Positions 25,607 through 39,000 of a stretch of 60,000 bases of DNA are shown here, in pieces. The stretch covers positions 236,408,733-236,468,732 of the forward strand of contig NC_081414.1 of assembly GCF_030272615.1 (NCBI RefSeq), given 5' to 3'. A program made the translations under genes and the position numbers. The first letter of the stretch is position 1, and each line of letters starts with the position of its first letter. The notes under the pieces are model-generated. The model saw only the letters and a program-made list of their open reading frames with translations, did no database searches and was not told the origin of the DNA. The DNA is from Cryptomeria japonica. Taxonomy: Eukaryota; Streptophyta; Pinopsida; Cupressales; Cupressaceae.

Positions 25607-26445
25607 TCAATATTTATTAGTAAGCTCCCTCTCAATCACAAGGTATCTTGAGTTTCTTCTAGAGAACATATTTTTCTGAACATACGTCTGAATTTCTGAC
25701 TTCAGCAAGGGACACTTGTAGTTTAAGTTTGAGAGGACAAGTTCTTGCAATGTGGCCATATTCATCACATATGAAACATTGTACTTTAGAGGAGTCTCTA
25801 GGCTTCTTGAATGATCGATTACCATATGTCTTTTTGTCCTTTTTCCTTTTCAAATTAGAGACTAGAACTTGAACATCTTCATCAACGGGTTTCATGATTC
25901 CTCTTGATATTAGGTTACACTTTTCTTGAATGCAGTCAACTTTTAGTCTATCAAATTTGGGAACTTTGGATCGAGCACTAACTCCTTGTCTAAAGTTTTC
26001 CCATGAGATAGGGAGCCCATTTAGAGTTATCATAGCTAGCTCCTTATTGTCATAAATGTGACCAATTGATGAGAGCTAGTTCCTTAATTCTGTTATCCTC
26101 ATAAAATATGAAGTGATAGTCTCTTCTTTACTCATTTTAATATTAGAAAGTTGATTTTTAAGTGTGAGGATTCTGGTCGTGTTGTTAATCTCAAACATGT
26201 CTTTCAAGGCTTTGAACATGTCATATGCAGAATCTAACCTTGTAATGATAGGTAGTTGATGACTCTTTACTCCATCTACTAATAACTCAATTGCTTTAAT
26301 ATTGTTCTTTTCCATCAGGTTTAGAAGGATTCTCTATTATTGTTTTTAACTCATTCTTCCTTAGTACCAACATCATTCGTAGTTTCCATGAATCATAGTT
26401 TGAGGCACCTTCAAGTCTGTCTTCGAATCTGATTCCATTCGTCAT
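25607..26445 (-). pseudogene. gag: Copia gag with zinc knuckle, broken
   Basis: Reading on the minus strand from Met at 26445: an N-terminal segment typical of Copia gag (RFEDRLEGASNYDSWKLRM), a 1-nt frameshift near 26315, then the UBN2-type domain (26315-26076). An in-frame TAG near 26075 follows (…RITELRN then LSSIGH). The gag domain continues (26033-25800) to a basic linker and a CCHC knuckle CFICDEYGHIARTC at about 25736-25779. The last part, to 25659, is short, and the solo LTR begins just beyond. No protease motif follows, so the element either lost pol before amplification or was truncated later. It is clearly inactive. Confidence 0.85.
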
Positions 26446-26531
26446 TTTAAAATACAAACTTTCAAGGAGATATCAATCTGATCTTAATCGGATCTTCCTT
26501 CAGGTAGTTAGGTTTTATAGAAGGAAACCTG

Positions 26532-26544
26532 GCTCTGATACCAT
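26532..26544 (-). promoter_or_regulatory. tRNA-iMet primer-binding site (minus strand)
   Basis: Plus strand ggctctgatacca is the reverse complement of tggtatcagagcc. It directly adjoins the LTR at 26545 and sets the element's orientation. Confidence 0.93.
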
Positions 26545-26996
26545 GTTAAATTTATGGATCAAAAATAAAATTTATCTTGTTCTATGTATTACTAATTAAA
26601 ATATAAATCTGACTATCTTCTTTTGTATGGCAGGTGAGAGGAGCATTTTTTATTTTCTATGTCCTATCTCACGAATGCCACTCAATATAAGTATATAACA
26701 AATGGGACACGGTCAAGCAATGCCTTGATCGGTCATGACCGATCAAGACATTACTTGATCATGCCCTTTTGTTTATACTAACAAATGCATGTTTCACCGT
26801 AAATGCCAATTGGTGTGGGTTAGTATTATAACCGAAGTCTATCGGTATTTGCTCAATGCTAACAGCCGATGGTTATCGGTGTGTTAGCCTTGACAACCGA
26901 TAACTATCAGTGTAGACTAACACACTAATAACTATCGGTGACCTTTATATTGCCACCCGATATATCGCATGCATCCTAATATAATAATATGCAACC

Positions 26997-27055
<59 letters not shown>

Positions 27056-27243
27056 TGTTATCATTATTTATGTTAATCGATATACATTTAAATATAGTAA
27101 TAATTATTATTATCTAATCAATCTAATCAATTTAACAATAATAATAATAAATAACATAATGATATATATATAATTAAATGTTGAAGGCCTTAAGGCCAAT
27201 TTAACATTTAAGTTTATCCAACTGAAGCTATAAATCATCAATA
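26545..27243 (-). mobile_element. 5' LTR of the minus-strand Copia element
   Basis: 699 bp, homologous throughout to 22796-23518. Its outer end reads caata where the other copy has caaca. An AT microsatellite lies at 26999-27054. The outer end is followed by the GTTTT duplication. Confidence 0.92.
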
Positions 27244-27248
27244 GTTTT

Positions 27249-28989
27249 CACTTAGACATGATAAAGTCTAAGTAATTGAGTCAAGTTGACCTATGTAGAC
27301 TTAGACAATTGATATAGTTGCCCATTGAAGTCAAGGTATCTGAGTCAAATTACCTGTTGAGACTTACACAATTGATGTAATTGTCTGTTTGGATTGTGTT
27401 TGATTGGTTGACCAACTGGCAGTTGGGTTAAAAACCTAGACACAATATTGTGTATAGGATGACCTAGATGACACCGGCTATGCAACCCTTCTTGTTAGAG
27501 ATGGACTATGATGTAATTGTCTTGATCGGTTTTATGGGAAATTATGCATGGGATTCGTTTATGATGATCAGGATAGGGAGGGTGAGGGAGGGGAGTCAAT
27601 GTTAGATAGAAAGTATGGAGGACCTAGGACCCATCCATATGAAAGCGGATCAAAATAGTGTTATCCATTGTCATGAATATGTATGAAAGATATGTAGCAA
27701 TATGGATTTATGGATGGATGGAATGCAACGGTAGGATATGAACTCATATGAAATGAATGGATCTTGTGCTTTTCACAGTGATTTATTTCATCATTGGGCT
27801 TATTTGGTATAGATCTTGACTGAGGTATCAGAAAACAAGGTTGAACGTTACACCTTTAAATAAATAAATTATAGACAAGGAATATTCCCCTCCATTCTGG
27901 TGCGCACACTGATGGTTGAGGTATACGTTGTAGTCAATAAGCCATAGCGATCCATGACTCTGTATTTTTGCATAGGATCTCATAGTTTTATGAACTTCCC
28001 ATGTAGACACCATTAGTATTTGCCCCAGAACTTCATTGGAACAATCCACAGATAGAAAAGAAAGAAAAGATGCCATGAACCATCTTGGCCACTCTAATCA
28101 CTTGTGGATATCCTTGAGTAGCATTAGAACATGATATAAATCAGTAAAAGACAAAAGTACTATCAATAGTCGAATAACCAATGAATCTTCTTTCTAAAAG
28201 ATGTTTCTTCATGTCTTGTTTTAAGGAAGGATGCATCCTTGTTAAGACGTTTATTTGATGTTTTAGCCTAGGCAGTTGATAGTGTATGGACTAATTGATA
28301 GTTTGTCTTGTTTGAGTATTTGATTTGTAGGCTCAGTTTGCTTTCGTGTCTAATTGAATGTTTGTGTAAACAAGAGTTAGTTTATTGCAATGTTTTTGAT
28401 TGGTTTTCTGATGTTTTTAGATTTTCAGTTTTGTACTATTTTCCCAATGTTTTTGGTGTTTTCTAGTTTTTCTAATGTTTTTGGATTATTTCAGGATAGT
28501 TTTTCAAATGTTTTTGGTTTATTTATAGTAAAGTAGGTCTACGAACTAGTGATATTTGGGATCCACTCCCATCGTAATGTCAAGGCAAGTTGCCCCCAAT
28601 TAGGTGTAAATGTTTAGTGCAACGGTGGGACTACACGACAAAAATTAATATCATAGATCAATATCAAGCCATGCTAAGTACAAAATGTTGTGGGGATGAA
28701 ATGATTTGATCAATGAATCTGAAAGATGGTGGAGCAAAAAGCATTTACACATGGCACCTGTTTGCTAGGTTTTCACCATCGTACTTTTGTCCAAGGTGCC
28801 ACTTGAGTTGTTTTCATCATTTTGGATGAATGATTTCTCTTTACTATTTTCTTTCTTTCATTTTTTTTGTATTTTTTTGAGGACTTTTTCTAAATATTTT
28901 TGATATTTTTGAAATATGTGTGAGCCTGATGATCTGAACAACTATGTATGGAACTTCTTGAGATGCATTGTTGTTTATTGGATTTGATA
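27249..28989 (-). other. 3' flank of the decayed minus-strand Tat element
   Basis: No gene is recognised. On the minus strand, 28750-28780 (gcaaacaggtgcc after ggtgaaaacctag reversed) and 28585-28610 (cctaattgggggcaa) match the conserved 3' landmarks of the gypsy element at 13712 and 13924. This part is therefore 3' untranslated region of the Tat element to the right. 27249-28550 could be its degraded 3' LTR region or unrelated DNA. I could not find an LTR end or polypurine tract. Confidence 0.5.
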
Positions 28990-31900
28990 GTGGTTCCTCT
29001 TCTGAAGTAGCCAACTGATATGCCCCTAACCCAAAGACTATAGTAATTACATAGGGACCTAGCTAGTTTGATTCAAATTTTCCTTTATGTTCCCTATTTT
29101 GTTGGTTGGGAGGATTTTCTCTGAGAACAAGATCACCAACTTCAAATTTTCTATGTTTGACTCTATGATTGTAGCTTCTGCTCATTCGTTGCTGATATGA
29201 TTTAAGGTGGTTGTGGTAGCTCGTCACTTCTCATCAAACAATTCCAAGTCTTGAAGACGTGAGACTCGGTATTCCTCATCATCGATTAGGTTGTGTAGTG
29301 AGACTTGCAAGGATGGTAACTTAATCTCAATAGGTAAGATAACTTTTGCTCCATAAATAAGTGAGTATGGTGTTGTGCCTGTAAGGGTTCGAATGCTAGT
29401 TCGGTACGCCCATAGTGTAGGATTTAGACGGATGTACCAATCACAATCGACATCGTTGACTATTTTCTTTAGGATTCTGAGGATATTCTTGTTTGAAGTT
29501 TCTTCTTGACCGTTGCCTTGTGGATAGTATGGGGTGGAGAATCAGTGTTGGATATAGAATTTTTCGCCCAATTCTTGGACATCTTGGTTTTTGAATGGAA
29601 TGCCATTATCTGTAACAATGGACATGGGAACACCATACCGACATATGATGTAATTCAAGATAAAGGATGCAATTTGCTTGTCGGTGACTTGTGTTAATGG
29701 AATGGCTTCGATCCTTTTTGTGAATTATTCAGTGGAAGTGATAATGCATGAATTTATGGCCACTTGATGATAATGGATGTATCTTAACCACAAGTTCGAG
29801 TCCCCATTGACAAAAGGGCCATGGTGTTGCAATAGGTTGTAGTTCTTGTGCTAGTGCATGTATTGGGTCTTCGTAAAAATGGCATTTCTTGCACTTTTTG
29901 ACAAAATAATATGAATCTTTCTCCATTGTAGGCTAGCAGTATTCTGTTCTCATGATCCTTTTAGCCAAGGAAGGCTTGCTAGAGTGAGCTCCACAAATAC
30001 CTTCATGTACCTCTCATAAAGTTGTTGTCACCTCTCGTTGCTCTAAACATCATAGGAGAGTACCATCAAGACCTCGTCGGTATAGGGTATCCACAATGAT
30101 TATATATCAGCACGATTGGTGTATGAAAGTCTTATGTTGGTTATTGGATAGGTCTAGTAGAACAATTTGATCATGAAGGTAAGCATAGAATTCACCATAC
30201 CAAGGGGAATTGGGACCAATGATTTGACATACCATTTCAGATTCTGGTATATCATAAGTGAGGATCCATAGCTATTCTACTAAGAACTCGTAGCGTGTAG
30301 AATTTTGTGGTAGATACAAGAGAGATGCTATTGTAGCCATTGCATCTGCAGCTTTGTGGGATTTGCTCAAAAGTGATAGTTGTCAGGATTGGCTTGAAAC
30401 TATCAACCATACGTTTGTAAGGCATGAGCTTTTTATCCTTGGTTTGGTAGTCAACATTGACTTGTCGGATCACTAGTTGAGAGTCGCCATAGACTTGTAG
30501 ATCCTTCGGGTTCCACTGTATAGCCATTTTGAGTCATGTGATCAAGGCTTCATACTCTGATATGTTGTTTGTGCATGGAAATGTTAGCCTGTATGACTTT
30601 GGGATGTTGTCACCTTGAGGAGTGATGAAGATAATGCCCACTCCCGAACCATGTTGGGTTTATTATCTATCAAAATAGAGCTTCCAATGTTATGTAGGTG
30701 TTACCATAAAATATATTTCTTCATCAAGAAAGGTTTATATGAGTGGGTGATTACCTTCCATGGGAGCTTCTTCCAATTGATTTGCTATCACTTGCCCTTT
30801 TATTGCCTTGCGGTCCACATACTCAATATCAAAATTTACTCAGTTAGAGATGGTTTACTTAACAAATACTTTAGAGGATTGATATTTTCAATGAGTTTGG
30901 TTAATATGTCAGCATATAATTTCTTAACTTGATTGAGGCCAGGAACACTACAAGGCATGCACGCTCCATAGGGGTGTAGTTGAGTTTATACTCGACCAAT
31001 GTTTTGGAGACATAATAGACTGCACATTCCTTTCCTTCTGCATCAATTTTTGTTAGTAATACTCCTAAGGTAGTAGCAGTAGTTGATATTTATAATAATA
31101 AGGGCCTATCTAGAGCTGGTGATATTAACAGAGGTGGTGTCATTAGGTAGTCTTTCAATTGTTGAAGTGCTTCTTGGCATTTTTCATCCCATTTGAACTT
31201 AATGTTTTTGTGTAGAAAATGTGTGAATGGATGACATTTCTCGACCAATTGAGCGATGAACTGACGATTGGATTGTAGCCTCCCTTGCAATGTTCTTAGA
31301 TGACTAATGTTCCACGAAGGTGGCATTTCAAGGATTGTCTTAACCTCTGCAGGATCAACTTCAATTCCTTTATCTAAGACAATGTATCCTAGGAGCTTCC
31401 CAAAGGTTACTCCAAAGACACATTTATTTAGGTTCGAACAAACCTTGTATTGTTCTAGCCTTGAGAATATCTTGTCCAGGACCGCCAGATGATTTTCTCT
31501 TATTAAGGACTTTGCTAGGAGGTCATCCACGTAGTCTTCCATCAAAGTATGCACCATGTCATGAAGGATAGTGGTCATAGCTCATTGATATGTAGCTCCA
31601 ACATTCTTTAGGCCAAATGGTATCACGTTCAAAAAATAAGTGTCCCATGGACAAGTGAAGTTTTTTGCGTGTTGATCCTCGGGTGCTATCTTGATCTGGT
31701 TATACCTGGAAAATTCATCCATGAGTGAGAGCATTGCATGTTCCGCAATTATATGCACAATCATGTTGATGTTAGGAAGGGGGACATTATCTTTTGGACA
31801 AGATTTATTTAAGTCCCTAAAATTTGTACAAATGTGGATGCCCCCAGTTGGTTTTTCCATTGGTACAATATTAGAGATCCATTCTACATAGTCAATTGGT

Positions 31901-32025
31901 CTGATGAAACAAATATCTAACAACTTTTTGAGTTCAGTCTTTATTAAGAGAGCGATCTGAGGATACATTTTCCTTAGCTTTTGTTTCGCTGGTTTTACTA
32001 CTTTTGCTATTGTTAAGTGATACAT
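28990..32025 (-). pseudogene. pol: Tat-type pol: RT, RNase H, second RNase H, integrase (decayed)
   Basis: Reading leftward: RT (32025-31400) with the family motifs VPMEKPTGGIHIC, FRDLNKSCPKDN and DEFSRYNQI, and the catalytic YVDD box (in HTLMEDYVDDLL). One TGA at 31579-31581 sits in the conserved YQRAM position. RNase H 1 (about 31090-30905) has ECAVYYVSKTL and NYTPMERACL. A decayed tether comes next. The second, archaeal-type RNase H (30560-30330) has VYGDSQLVIRQVN and a frameshift after FEQIPQS. The integrase zinc region (29926-29840, CKKC) and core start (WGLELV) lie next, and a heavily frameshifted core and C-terminus run to 28990 (SYNHRVKHRKFEVGDLVL). The integrase tail closely resembles that of the gypsy element at 13362. 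This is the only RT in the window, and it cannot make a functional enzyme. Confidence 0.88.
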
Positions 32026-33254
32026 TACTAGATCTGGATCTAGCCCTGGTATGTCTACATAGGACCATGCAAAGTTGATCTATCTCTTTTGAAATAATTA
32101 TGCAAAACTAGGATCTTCTACTGGAGTCAATGATGCTACTAGGCGTATTATGCAAGGAGTTCTTGTTGTTCCCATATTTTTTTCTTTTTTTTATTCCACA
32201 AGGATAGATGACCTTTCTTGATTTCTGCTAAATGGGAGAATGTCAAACCTTCCATCCTCAAGTGCCTCAGAAAGGTTTTCACTATTGGATTTGTCCTTTA
32301 TTTTTACTATTTTTGGATCTAAAAGTGTCGCAATGTGGTTTTCACTAGAAGATCCATTCTTGATTGTTATATTTTTGTGACCGAAAGGTTTGGCATTCTC
32401 TTTGAAGTAAGTCGAGTTGTTGAGTTCAATAGAAAACCTAGCCTTGTGATCCCCACTTGGTATGTTATCCCAAAGTTCAAGTCAATAATTGTGTCATCGT
32501 TTTGGAACATATATAGGCATGGAGGATCTTGTTGGTCCCAGTCAATGAGTTGGGGATGTATAAGTGACATTGCACCATCGACTAAGTTAAGATCATAGGA
32601 TGTGGTGTTTAAGGTTAGAACGAAGGTATCGAGATCATAATTGGTACTCTCTTCTTCATATTCAAGCTTAGGAGGCAATACATCTCTATCAGAAGGACAT
32701 GGTGACTTTTGTGCAACAAGATCCCAGAATGTGTTGATCCACGCCTCTCCTTTAGCTCTTTTATCGCCAAAAGTATCCAAAGAATCCCATTCAGATTCAC
32801 GTGAAGCTAAAGAATCCCATTCATATTCATGTGAATCTATCTTAGAATCACTTTGTAAATCTCTTGGATTGCATCTTACAGGTATGTCTGCAGGTGTGAA
32901 AGTTTTGTTGATAGTTGTTGAAGGTGTCGTATCTGATGGAGTTGTTGATGTTGCTTGTGTGTTTGAAATAGACAAGAGCTTTATCCTTGGAGTGATTGAT
33001 TTTTGTTCAATATAACCCTTTTTCTTGTTTGTTGTATTTGTGGATTTTGATTGATAAGTGCTTGCATGACTTTGATTGTATCATAGTACCCCGAGTTGAT
33101 TTCTAGGCTATAACGAAGGTTGCAAAGGTTCTTGCATGCCCTGCTTTTGTAATCTTAAAGCACTATGTCTACCATAACCCATCTTTTGCATCATTGTGAA
33201 GCCTTTACCATAGTCTTATTTTGGTATTTGTATAGGTTGTTTACCCTTAGCTAA
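32026..33254 (-). pseudogene. Protease-RT linker region of the Tat element
   Basis: An open frame at 32975-32367 (202 codons, minus) encodes an acidic, Ser/Thr/Asp-rich segment with no enzymatic motif. It contains a short internal repeat, YEWDSLASRESEWDSLDTF. Its position between protease (right) and RT (left), and the phrase SLIHPQLIDWDQQ, which recalls YPEPMDWENEE in the other gypsy polyprotein, support a linker role. The remaining parts are broken. It is probably a non-conserved spacer of the polyprotein. Confidence 0.6.
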
Positions 33255-34010
33255 CTACTCTTTGTAGATCCACTTTGCGAAGTCTTCTTCTGTATTTTCT
33301 TCATCTTGGCTTTTTCCCAAGGTGAAATTTGCAAGTGTACATGTGCTAGCTTTAGTGGATTTATATCTTGAATGTTGAGGTTTGTCATATGTTTGGGGTG
33401 AAATTGGTAGTTGACCAATACATAAAAGTTGGCTAATGTTATATTCTCTTGGGCCTTCATCTTTTAGCTTCATCTTTGGTTTGGCATTATCCAGTGTAGG
33501 GATTTGATCATTGGTGAGAGAAGCGGGGTTAACATAGGATGATGAGGAAGTAGCTTCTTTATTTCTAGGCACAATAGTATTGGGTTGATGCCTTATATTG
33601 TTATAAAATGCAAATGGGTTAGTATCACCTAAAATTGTTATTTCCACTCCATTATGCAGAAACTTGACGCACTGATGGTAGGTAAAGGATACTGCTTGCA
33701 TGGCATGTATCCAGGGTCTCCCTAGAAGAAGTTTATATGGGAGGGGTGGATCTAGTACTTGGAAAACCACATCCTTCACCATAGTTCCTACCCTGAATAG
33801 TAGAGTGATGCATCCTTAGGAGGATCGTTCTGCATCATCATAGGCCTTGATGGTGATCTTCTTTCTAACATCCACTATATTTTATGTGTATCCCAGTGTT
33901 GTTACCAGTTTCAACGTGCATATGTTCAGACCAACTCCATAATCTATCAAGACTTTCTTGACTCAGTGTTTGTTAATGAAACCTTCAATGTGAAGTGGAG
34001 CATTATGTGG
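33255..34010 (-). pseudogene. Retropepsin-like protease of the Tat element
   Basis: Minus strand from about 34010: VKKVLIDYGVGLNICTLKLVTTLGY corresponds to the catalytic flap-start region. The family's D-[TSG]-G triad is changed to DYG here, which would be expected to impair catalysis. In-frame stops lie upstream and near 33870. The open frame 33782-33255 continues with VLDPPLPYKLLLGRPWIHAM and CVKFLHNGVEI, the conserved C-terminal protease motifs, followed by a polar tail. Close in sequence to the protease at 10580-10980. Confidence 0.8.
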
Positions 34011-34499
34011 TTGTTGTATGGATGAATCACCATTTTCAATGAAAATGAGGCAATGAGATGATTTGAGATATCCCACCATGGCTTGAAATTGATTAGTATT
34101 AATATTGGATGGGACCAACACTTCTTGGAGAGATTCGTGTAAGATTGTTTTATGTGATGGTGATAATCACAAAAGCTCAAGGATGGAAATTAGCGTGTGT
34201 GTCTTGTCTAGCTAGTCAACAAGGTTATACTGCTTTAGACCATATGTCATTTTTGATGGCTCACCTTGTAGTGTGACCTTTCTACGATGGGTAACAACAT
34301 CGCATTCAGGATTCTTGGCTTTGATAGTTATCATTGCAATGTGTTTAGTATCTTCAGTTATATTGTTGACAGTATAATCATAGGATGCTCATGTATAATT
34401 GATCTTACTGTCATTGTTCTTCCCTTGATAGGAGATACTTCCCTTTTCATATGATGGGAGTGGACTCTTATAAAATGTATGATCAGTGTTTGAGATTTT

Positions 34500-36031
34500 A
34501 TGGTTTATGTCATCAATTTCTACTTTTCCTCGATCAATAAGATCTTAGATGATGTTCTTCGAATGATGACAGTTGTTCATTCTATGACCTTTTCCTTTGT
34601 GAAATTCATAATATTCATTATCCTTCCACTAGGGAGGTTTCACTTGAGGCTCATAGTTGGATGTCATTGGAAGCGTAATAAGATTAGATGATATTAACTT
34701 CCTTAACACTGTTTCAAGGGGTTCCTTAAAAGGTGTGTAAGTCTGATTGGGTTTGTATGTAGTGTACCTAATTTTAGGTACATCTTGTTGAGTGTTGATC
34801 ACTTGGTTATTTGTGGGGTTATGGTTGGTGTGTCATGTTTGGTCCTGATAGTTTCACAACAATTTGTGCGATTTTCATGGTTCTATTATCAACAATGCCA
34901 TCTTTGACAATGTTCTTGTTTTTAGACTAAAACTTTGGCTTTTCACTATTGTAAGTCGGGTGAGGAACATCTTTGTTGTCTTTGAAGATTTTCACTAAAC
35001 CCTTTTTTATAAGAGCTTTCTCAATATTGATTCCTTGGGCTATCACCTCGTTAAAAGAGTCTAAACACTTGACTTCCAAGTAGAATTCTATGTCTTCATT
35101 TAAGTTCGAAATGAAGATTTCAACTAATTATTCCTTGGGAATGTGGAAAGAATGTATGCTAGAAAGGCATCTCCATTTTTGCAAAAATGTTGAGAATAAC
35201 TTTCCATTTTTTTGTTTAGTGTTACACAAATCAGCCATGGAGACATTGTGATCAATGTTGTGTGCATGACGAGTAATACATTTTTGAACAAGTTGATCAA
35301 ATGTCATGATTCCACCTGGCAACCGTGGAAAACACTACATAGCTGATCCTCCTAGACTTTGAGGAAAAGGTGCATTAAGTACGTTTCATCATGAGCAACC
35401 TCTAAGAAATCTATGTAAAATTCTCAGACATGATCCCTAGGATCACCCTTTCCTTTGTAATTGTCAAACTTGGGAGCCTCAAAGTCTTGAGGAAAAGGTG
35501 GCATGATCATGCTCCTATTAAATGGATAAGGACATATGTCCTATAGATAATACCTTTTTTGTGATCTCCCTAAATTTGTTATCTATAGGGAGAGATCATT
35601 TATTTGATGTCATAAGATATCTATCTATGTGTTGGGGGTGGGATACAATCATGGTCGTCATGTTGGTATTGATTGCAGTCATAGTTATGGGTACTTCATT
35701 GCCTGAGATTATTTCGATCCCTATTTCGATGATGACTAGTTTCCACTTGATCATTTGTTTCTACTACTTGGGAAACATCATAGTAAGTAGGGATTTTTTC
35801 ACCTTCTTTTGCGAGTTTGAGAAAGTGAGCATTTGCATTCCCTTTAAGGATCATGTCAAAGATCTTATTGAACCTTGGATTACAAGCTGCTTCTTCTATT
35901 TCCTCTTGTGTAGGAGTTCGTGAATCTTCTCCTATGAATTCTTTATGGTGAAAAGGATTGACAGTTTCATCATCCTCCAAGTCATGTTGTGATTCTACTT
36001 GCTTACGCCTCATGGATCTAGTCTCAACCAT
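34500..36031 (-). pseudogene. gag: Tat-type gag (decayed)
   Basis: The start at 36031 reads MVETRSMRRKQ, a typical opening for this lineage, and continues open for 111 codons. A gag-domain fragment is at 35322-35128 (QKWRCLSSIHSFHIPKE). A zinc-knuckle relic, YEFHKGKGHRMNNC, lies at about 34625-34560; its first cysteine is now tyrosine. Several frameshifts and stops separate the pieces. Gag would form the particle core; this copy is dead. Confidence 0.75.
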
Positions 36032-39000
36032 GTGAAAATCCAGTGTATGAAAGCGAGATTGTGATGAGTGTGATGGTGTATCTCTTTCTATAGCTCCAAT
36101 GCTTGACTAAAATGGGATGAGTTGGTTGTTGTGGATGAATGATTCTCAAGACCACAAGTTTATCAAAAAATTACTCTTAAGATCTTTAGTTTTGTGTACA
36201 ATAGTTTTGAGGTAAGGTATAACAAGTGTTGCAATTGACATTCACAAGCTATTTAACTATGAGAGGATGCACTCATGAGTTAGTTTTACCTACCACAGAT
36301 GACTAGTATGACCTCTTAATATGATTGATCCTCGATGTTAGAGATATACTAATGAGTTGATCTGTTGATAAGATGTGAAAGATCTAAAAGAGACCAAGGA
36401 CAAAACTTGTTAATGTTGATATTTGAATGGATTGTGATTTGTTGATGGATTCTCACGATAAGCGCAAACTTTGGAGCTTCTAGTAGGAGATTTTTGGTTG
36501 TGGGATGTAAGATGGTTGGATGAGATTTCGCAATGAAAGGTTGAGTTTTTGAAAGATGATGGTTTGGCAAATAAGAAAGGATGAAAGGCTACCCTAGACG
36601 GGGAATGACTCAATAGGTGATTTCTTGTAGAGCTATATTGGACAAGGAGACTTGACCACTTCTATTGAGAGATTGGGACAAAGCCGATCTTTGTTGAAAG
36701 GCATGAGACCTGAAAGGTTCATCATCAAACTCTTTTCCATAACCGTGTAGATAATTGTGAAAATGATGAAGGAATGTATGATGTTTTAACGAGGATATGA
36801 CACATTTAGAAATTTTGTTTGTAGTAAGGTGTATGTTTGTGTCAATTTTTTTCTTGGTTGAAGTTTTGTTTTGCTTAGTTGATGAGATGTACTTGTTTTG
36901 AATGTGTGATTTTGACAAGAAGACACATCGATCACATGAACACATCTTTTCTTGGTAGAGTAACTTTGAAATGAATTAGATGAAATGTGTATGTTCTTAG
37001 GCCAAATTCAGCCCAAATTTCCACTAGTCCAAACAAACGAAGACAAATCAATCACTTTTATCCCTAAGGATGGCCAATTGTAGTAACTTTAGCCCACACT
37101 TGATGCTTCTTCGAATCCAATATGCAACACCTTAAGGAGTGTGTTGTATTTTCATCTTTGCAAGAGCGGATAAATAGGGACCTCCAAGACTGGAAAGATG
37201 ACCTGATCCCCCTCTTTTCGAAAGTTGAAAACAACTTATACAACCCGAAAATTTCTATCTCAACTCAAGGAAACATGTATGGTGAGTATCTTGGGAGCAA
37301 AACCAGCTATACCCTTGCACTGAAATTACCACAAAATACAATCAATGGAATGGGTGGGTCTCTACACTAAAAAGGTTTTAGTAATGTTTGATGGCTTTAG
37401 ATGTAAGTTCATTCTGTAGCGACTCACTTAAGAGCCTAGTAACTCACAGTGGGGCCCATACGTCCTTTCAACAAGTTACATTGTAGGAACAGATATGCCT
37501 AAGGTGACATCTTTACCTCTCAATTGATTTCTATGGTGGCTCGAAGGATTTATTGCTTAAGGTCATCCTAGGGGTGATGTGTCCCTTGGCAAGCCTTTTC
37601 TAAAAATGAAAATGGCTTTTATGCTAACAGAATGTGCAAATGCACCAATCACAATGTACACTTGTTCTTTTTAGCCCTTCATTGCAAAATGTGAATTTGT
37701 AGTTGTCAATCATGCATGAAGATTCTTTTTATGCCAACATCGCAAAATGAGTTGTTTTTTTACCGTTTGTAAGAAAGCATAAAATCGACAACGTCGTTTG
37801 TTTGAAATGAAAAAAGTGTTGTGTTCTTTTTATCACTTGCAAGATAAAAGTGTGAGTTCAAGTTTTAAAATCCCAAAATGAAAAATTGATTGTTCTTTTT
37901 AAATCCTGAAAATGACGAATTGATTGTTTGTTTTAAGCCATTTGTTGCAAAAAATCAAATTGCCTATGGATTGATCAGTTTGCCCAATTAATAGATTTGT
38001 AAAGAAAAGATTGCAATTTTGACATTTTGACAACTTGTAAACACAATTTGTTAGAAATCCTCCTTGATACCCTGCATCTGCACCTTTGTTAGACAATGGT
38101 TAGAAAAAATCAAAAGAAGTTTGAAAAAAATAACTTAAAGAAAAGATTTTGACACTTACAAAAACGCATGTGTCGTGGTTGTGAATTTTTGTCATTTTGT
38201 CCCCCTTGTTTTTCTTAAATTTCTTTGTGCATATCCTTTTGTTAATGTTTGTGCTCACCACTTCAAAAAGAAACTTCGCAACTTTTTGCATTTGTCACCT
38301 TTCTAGTCATGTAAAATAGAATTACTGAAACAAGCTTTTAAAGACTTTCAAGTAAATGCAATTAGCAGGCGTAGAGCTTGGGAATGTGGTATTGGACATC
38401 AATGCAAGCACAATAAAGGACGCGTACTCTAGGACAGAACACCTCAGAAAGATGTCATCGCTTGGATTGATATTATGTCGATCTGCACAACAGGACATTA
38501 GTAGATGTCAAAGAACATGAAAGGTGCAAGGCGTAAAGCCTTATGTTAGTGTCCTTTCCTGTATATGCCATGATGTGAACTTAAGTATCTGGAACAAAGG
38601 CATTAAAAAAACAAACGATCCAACAAATGGAATACAAAGTATCATAAGCAAACAGTTTGACATAATACGTCTTAAAATAAAATAAAATGAAAATCCAGCA
38701 ACGTAACAAATGAGAAAATGAGCTCACTGACCCCCAAAAATGTAACAAGCAAAGATTGCAGGATACACACAAAATGATTTGGTGTAAAGGCTTTAGAAAC
38801 TTTAAAGCAACTACAATTTGCTGGCAAAAGCATTAACTCCCAGATCACAATGCCTCAGAAAGATGTCATTGCACAAAAATGCAATGATTCAAGGTATGCA
38901 TAGAATGGGCGTGTTGGAAAGGCGTTCAAAACTTTCGAGCAAATGTAATTTGGCAGGGGTATAGCCAAATTTGACTGGCTTCTACTTGTGCGTGATAGAA

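Larger units (their letters stand above)
22791..27248 (-). mobile_element. Minus-strand gag-only Copia element
   Basis: LTRs at 22796-23518 and 26545-27243 (plus-strand ends TGTTA…CAACA/CAATA) are flanked by an exact 5-bp duplication GTTTT (22791-22795 and 27244-27248). A reverse-complement tRNA-iMet primer site at 26532-26544 fixes minus orientation, with the right LTR as 5' LTR. The internal 3.0 kb contains a broken gag, a 1.5-kb solo gypsy LTR and a minisatellite. No protease, integrase or RT is visible. By eye the LTRs differ at some 20-25 positions plus microsatellite length, so the element is older than the Copia element at 14 kb. Confidence 0.92.

Noticed and set aside
37122-37370. 82-codon plus-strand frame in the Tat leader
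   Set aside because: No recognisable domain, opposite in strand to the surrounding element, and no start or stop context that supports a gene.
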